Assembly (NCBI GenBank): GCA_036011305.1
Contig: DASCNA010000083.1
Coordinates: 1-53,253 of the forward strand
Direction: 5' to 3'
Origin: DASCNA01 sp036011305
GTDB lineage: Bacteria; Verrucomicrobiota; Lentisphaeria; Victivallales; GWF2-38-69
Length of the DNA stretch: 53,253 nt
The notes below the pieces were generated by a model. The model did not search any database and was not told where the DNA came from. It worked only from the letters and a program-made list of their open reading frames with translations. Positions 51,214 to 53,253 of the stretch are shown one piece after another (the first letter of the stretch is position 1; each line of letters starts with the position of its first letter). A program made the translations under genes and the position numbers.

Positions 51214-53112
51214 TCAAGCATTCGAAAGTTTTGCACGAAATATCTTGATTCCTATACTCTTCTTATTACAAAAATCTTGTGCCTTTTTCATATTTTCTTC
51301 GCTGATATCAGTAGTAATTATTAATTCACTAAAATTATTTGCATTAAATATAGTAAGTAATTTAGAAATATTTCCCAACACTTTATAGCCATACACAATA
51401 TTACTATCCAAATATTTATCATCTTCCAGGAGACCAATTATTTTGAAAGGTTTATTTTCAATATTTGAATACATTGTCTTTACATATTGCTCACAATTCT
51501 CTCCTGTCCCATAAACCAAAACTTTTTTAAAATGATTTTTAGGATGTATAGACTGATATAAATTTCTAATGAACGTATATTTAATATGTCTAAGTGAAAA
51601 TCTAAACACAAAAATTAAGCTAAATGACAATACAAAAAATAGTAAGTATTGAGCAATAAATAGTTTCAAATATATATAATCACCATAAAAAAAACCTAAA
51701 ACAAAACTTATCGCATAACATACAAGTAAAATTTTGGTGAGAAAAATAGAGTCATTTGAAGAACATCTCAACCAAAATATTTTATAAACTTTAGATAGAT
51801 TTAAAATAAGTATTATAGGAAAAATTATACAAACAATACCAAAATAAAAATGTTCTTCGATGCCGCATTTATAATTAAAATTGTTGAAAAAATAAATTAC
51901 CAAGCAGTATGAAAATGTAATAATCAATAAATCAATTACAGGCATAAGCAAAGATAATGCAAATGAGGAACTTAACCTTGGAAGTCCAATTATGGCTAGT
52001 TTGGCAGAAACTAAAAATTCTATAGTAGCAAGTTTATGTATTCCAGTAAATAAAACAAGTATAATTATAACAAACAAAATCCCATGCTGCTTTGTTTCCA
52101 AAACAGTAAGTAAAATAGCTAATACAGCTAGTATAGATGCACAAACATACATCATATAAGCTGTTTTTTTTTGGTTTAAATTATATTTATTAAGAAGTCT
52201 ATGATGCAAATGTCTCCTATCTGCCAACATAATCCTGACAATTTTTCCTTCTTTTCCTGATACACTTTCAAGTGAATAAAGTAATCTGACAACTGCTCTT
52301 CGCCATATTGCTAAAATACTATCAAATATAGGTATTCCAGCTGCTAATATTGGGACTAAAATAGCAGAGAAAGTATACAGTTTTGAACTTGATGTTAAGC
52401 TTATAACTGCAAAAACAAAGCCTATAAACATACTTCCGGTATCTCCCATAAAAATTTTGGCTGGATGACGATTGTACTTTAAAAATCCTAAGCAGGCAGC
52501 TGCTAAACAAAACAGAACCATGGCTCCTCCCTGCATTTCCTGAGAATCAAGAAGTATTCCCACTGTCAATGCTGAAATTATCCCTAAGCCTGCAGCTAAA
52601 CCATCAAGACCGTCAATGAGGTTAAATGCATTTATACATCCTAAAATCCAAAATATGGTAAAAACATATGAAAGAATTATACCTATATCATATCCCATAA
52701 TAATTGTAAACCTTATCCCGATGTACCAACAATAAGAAGCAACCAATATCTGTACAATTAGTTTAACCAATGCTGATATATTGATTCTATCATCAATAAG
52801 TCCGGTAATAATAATGATTAATACCGGGATTAACAGTTTGTAAAAGAGGGATAGATTAGTGATACATTCCTCTCCTGCACACCACGGACTATAGAAGAAG
52901 ATCAGTAAAGTTAATATTGTACTGAATGCAATTGCCAATCCGCCTGAAGTAGGTATCGGTTCAGTATGAATATGCCTGTCTGATTTTGGAATATCTAAAA
53001 AATTTAGAATTGGCATGATATGGATCAATGAACGAGTTAAAATAACTGAAATCGCCCAGGATAACACCATGAACACTATGTAGACCAAATTGCCGAGTAT
53101 AAATTTTTCCAT
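51214..53112 (-). CDS. WecA/MraY-type polyprenyl-phosphate sugar-1-P transferase fused to a membrane/CoA-binding module
   Basis: 632 aa. Residues 1 to about 350 are a WecA/TagO-like transferase with about ten helices: PIPTSGGLAIAF, IITGLIDDRINIS, NAFNLIDGLDGLAAGL, KIFMGDTGSMFIG and ADRRHLHHRLLNKYN. It would put GlcNAc-1-P or a related sugar on undecaprenyl phosphate. Residues about 375-632 add four more helices and a Rossmann-like CoA_binding_3 domain (FKKVLVYGTGENCEQYVKTM), as in the N-terminal part of WbpM/PglF and WbaP-type proteins, but no catalytic domain follows. The fusion is unusual; the tail may be regulatory. It is the first gene of the visible cluster. Confidence 0.85.
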   Translation of the reverse strand: MEKFILGNLVYIVFMVLSWAISVILTRSLIHIMPILNFLDIPKSDRHIHTEPIPTSGGLAIAFSTILTLLIFFYSPWCAGEECITNLSLFYKLLIPVLIIIITGLIDDRINISALVKLIVQILVASYCWYIGIRFTIIMGYDIGIILSYVFTIFWILGCINAFNLIDGLDGLAAGLGIISALTVGILLDSQEMQGGAMVLFCLAAACLGFLKYNRHPAKIFMGDTGSMFIGFVFAVISLTSSSKLYTFSAILVPILAAGIPIFDSILAIWRRAVVRLLYSLESVSGKEGKIVRIMLADRRHLHHRLLNKYNLNQKKTAYMMYVCASILAVLAILLTVLETKQHGILFVIIILVLFTGIHKLATIEFLVSAKLAIIGLPRLSSSFALSLLMPVIDLLIITFSYCLVIYFFNNFNYKCGIEEHFYFGIVCIIFPIILILNLSKVYKIFWLRCSSNDSIFLTKILLVCYAISFVLGFFYGDYIYLKLFIAQYLLFFVLSFSLIFVFRFSLRHIKYTFIRNLYQSIHPKNHFKKVLVYGTGENCEQYVKTMYSNIENKPFKIIGLLEDDKYLDSNIVYGYKVLGNISKLLTIFNANNFSELIITTDISEENMKKAQDFCNKKSIGIKIFRAKLSNA

Positions 53113-53253
53113 ATAATCTAAACTTTTATAACAATGCGTAAGTTAAATGTTATCATGCTCAGGAATGTAGATATTATAAAGTCCTGGATGTCAAAAATAT
53201 ATATCCAATTATTTTAACAATTATATTTCAAATAATTTATTAGTCACTATTTT
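53113..53253. promoter_or_regulatory. leader before the WecA-like gene
   Basis: 141 nt of AT-rich DNA that should carry the promoter of the first visible gene. TTGACA and TATAAT both occur on the minus strand but only 10 nt apart, so they do not form a standard promoter together. Otherwise nothing recognisable. Confidence 0.35.

Noticed and set aside
53150..53215. TTGACA and TATAAT near the start of the cluster
   Set aside because: They are only about 10 nt apart on the minus strand, too close for a sigma-70 promoter.
1..53253. tRNA, rRNA or riboswitch in the gaps
   Set aside because: No cloverleaf, no GC-rich stems and no known riboswitch core could be seen in the intergenic regions, which are nearly all short and AT-rich.

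Overview
The window is one long surface-glycan locus. Every gene I can support lies on the minus strand, so transcription runs from the high coordinates to the low ones. The DNA is AT-rich (about 30 % GC by eye) and genes are tightly packed, with many 1-20 nt overlaps or gaps and AGG-type ribosome sites. The content (WecA-type initiator, nucleotide-sugar enzymes, a PglK/MsbA-type half ABC transporter, a pseudaminic acid pathway, CysDNC, 'four helix bundle' S23-type genes and heptad intergenic repeats) suggests an AT-rich Gram-negative-type bacterium. I cannot name the phylum from this sequence.

Layout in order of transcription. (1) 53.1-47.0 kb: a polyprenyl-phosphate sugar-1-phosphate transferase fused to a second membrane/Rossmann module, then DUF2061, CysC, CysD, a frameshifted four-helix-bundle gene, and a CysN that carries a dead APS-kinase-like tail. 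(2) 46.9-41.8 kb: a GT-C type membrane glycosyltransferase, UDP-xylose synthase, a polyprenyl-phosphate-sugar synthase-like GT2, a DUF2304 membrane protein and another GT2. (3) 41.4-31.9 kb: the pseudaminic acid (Pse) block: PseB, a four-helix-bundle protein, a heptad repeat array, PseC, a decayed pseF remnant, PseI, PseG, a NeuD/PglD-type acyltransferase, a beta-propeller protein, a methyltransferase, a WbqC-family protein and an intact PseF. No PseH is seen. (4) 31.9-24.6 kb: a Gfo/Idh oxidoreductase with a DegT aminotransferase, a GT-B-like protein, a broken aminotransferase tail, a FemAB/GNAT protein, a methyltransferase and a capsule-type transferase. (5) 24.6-19.6 kb: a GT and a four-gene cassette (C-methyltransferase, 3-aminotransferase, RmlC-like cupin, SDR) that resembles the vancosamine-type branched amino-sugar pathway. 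(6) 19.6-0 kb: methyltransferases, three SDR enzymes, many GT2 and GT4 glycosyltransferases, the ABC half-transporter, a GMD-like enzyme and a UDP-glucuronate 4-epimerase.

Taken together the genes should build a heteroglycan on a polyprenyl carrier. Pseudaminic acid, pentose or uronic acid sugars and a probable branched amino sugar would be made in the cytoplasm. About ten glycosyltransferases would assemble them, several methyltransferases would decorate them, and the ABC transporter may flip the product. No Wzx or Wzy homologue is visible here, so the rest of the export route is either outside the window or replaced by the ABC transporter.

The most unusual points are the CysN with a catalytically dead APS kinase tail beside an intact CysC, the pseF fossil between pseC and pseI with the functional copy moved about 6 kb away, the Pse pathway without PseH, the branched-sugar cassette, and the heptad-periodic repeats that extend into coding starts.
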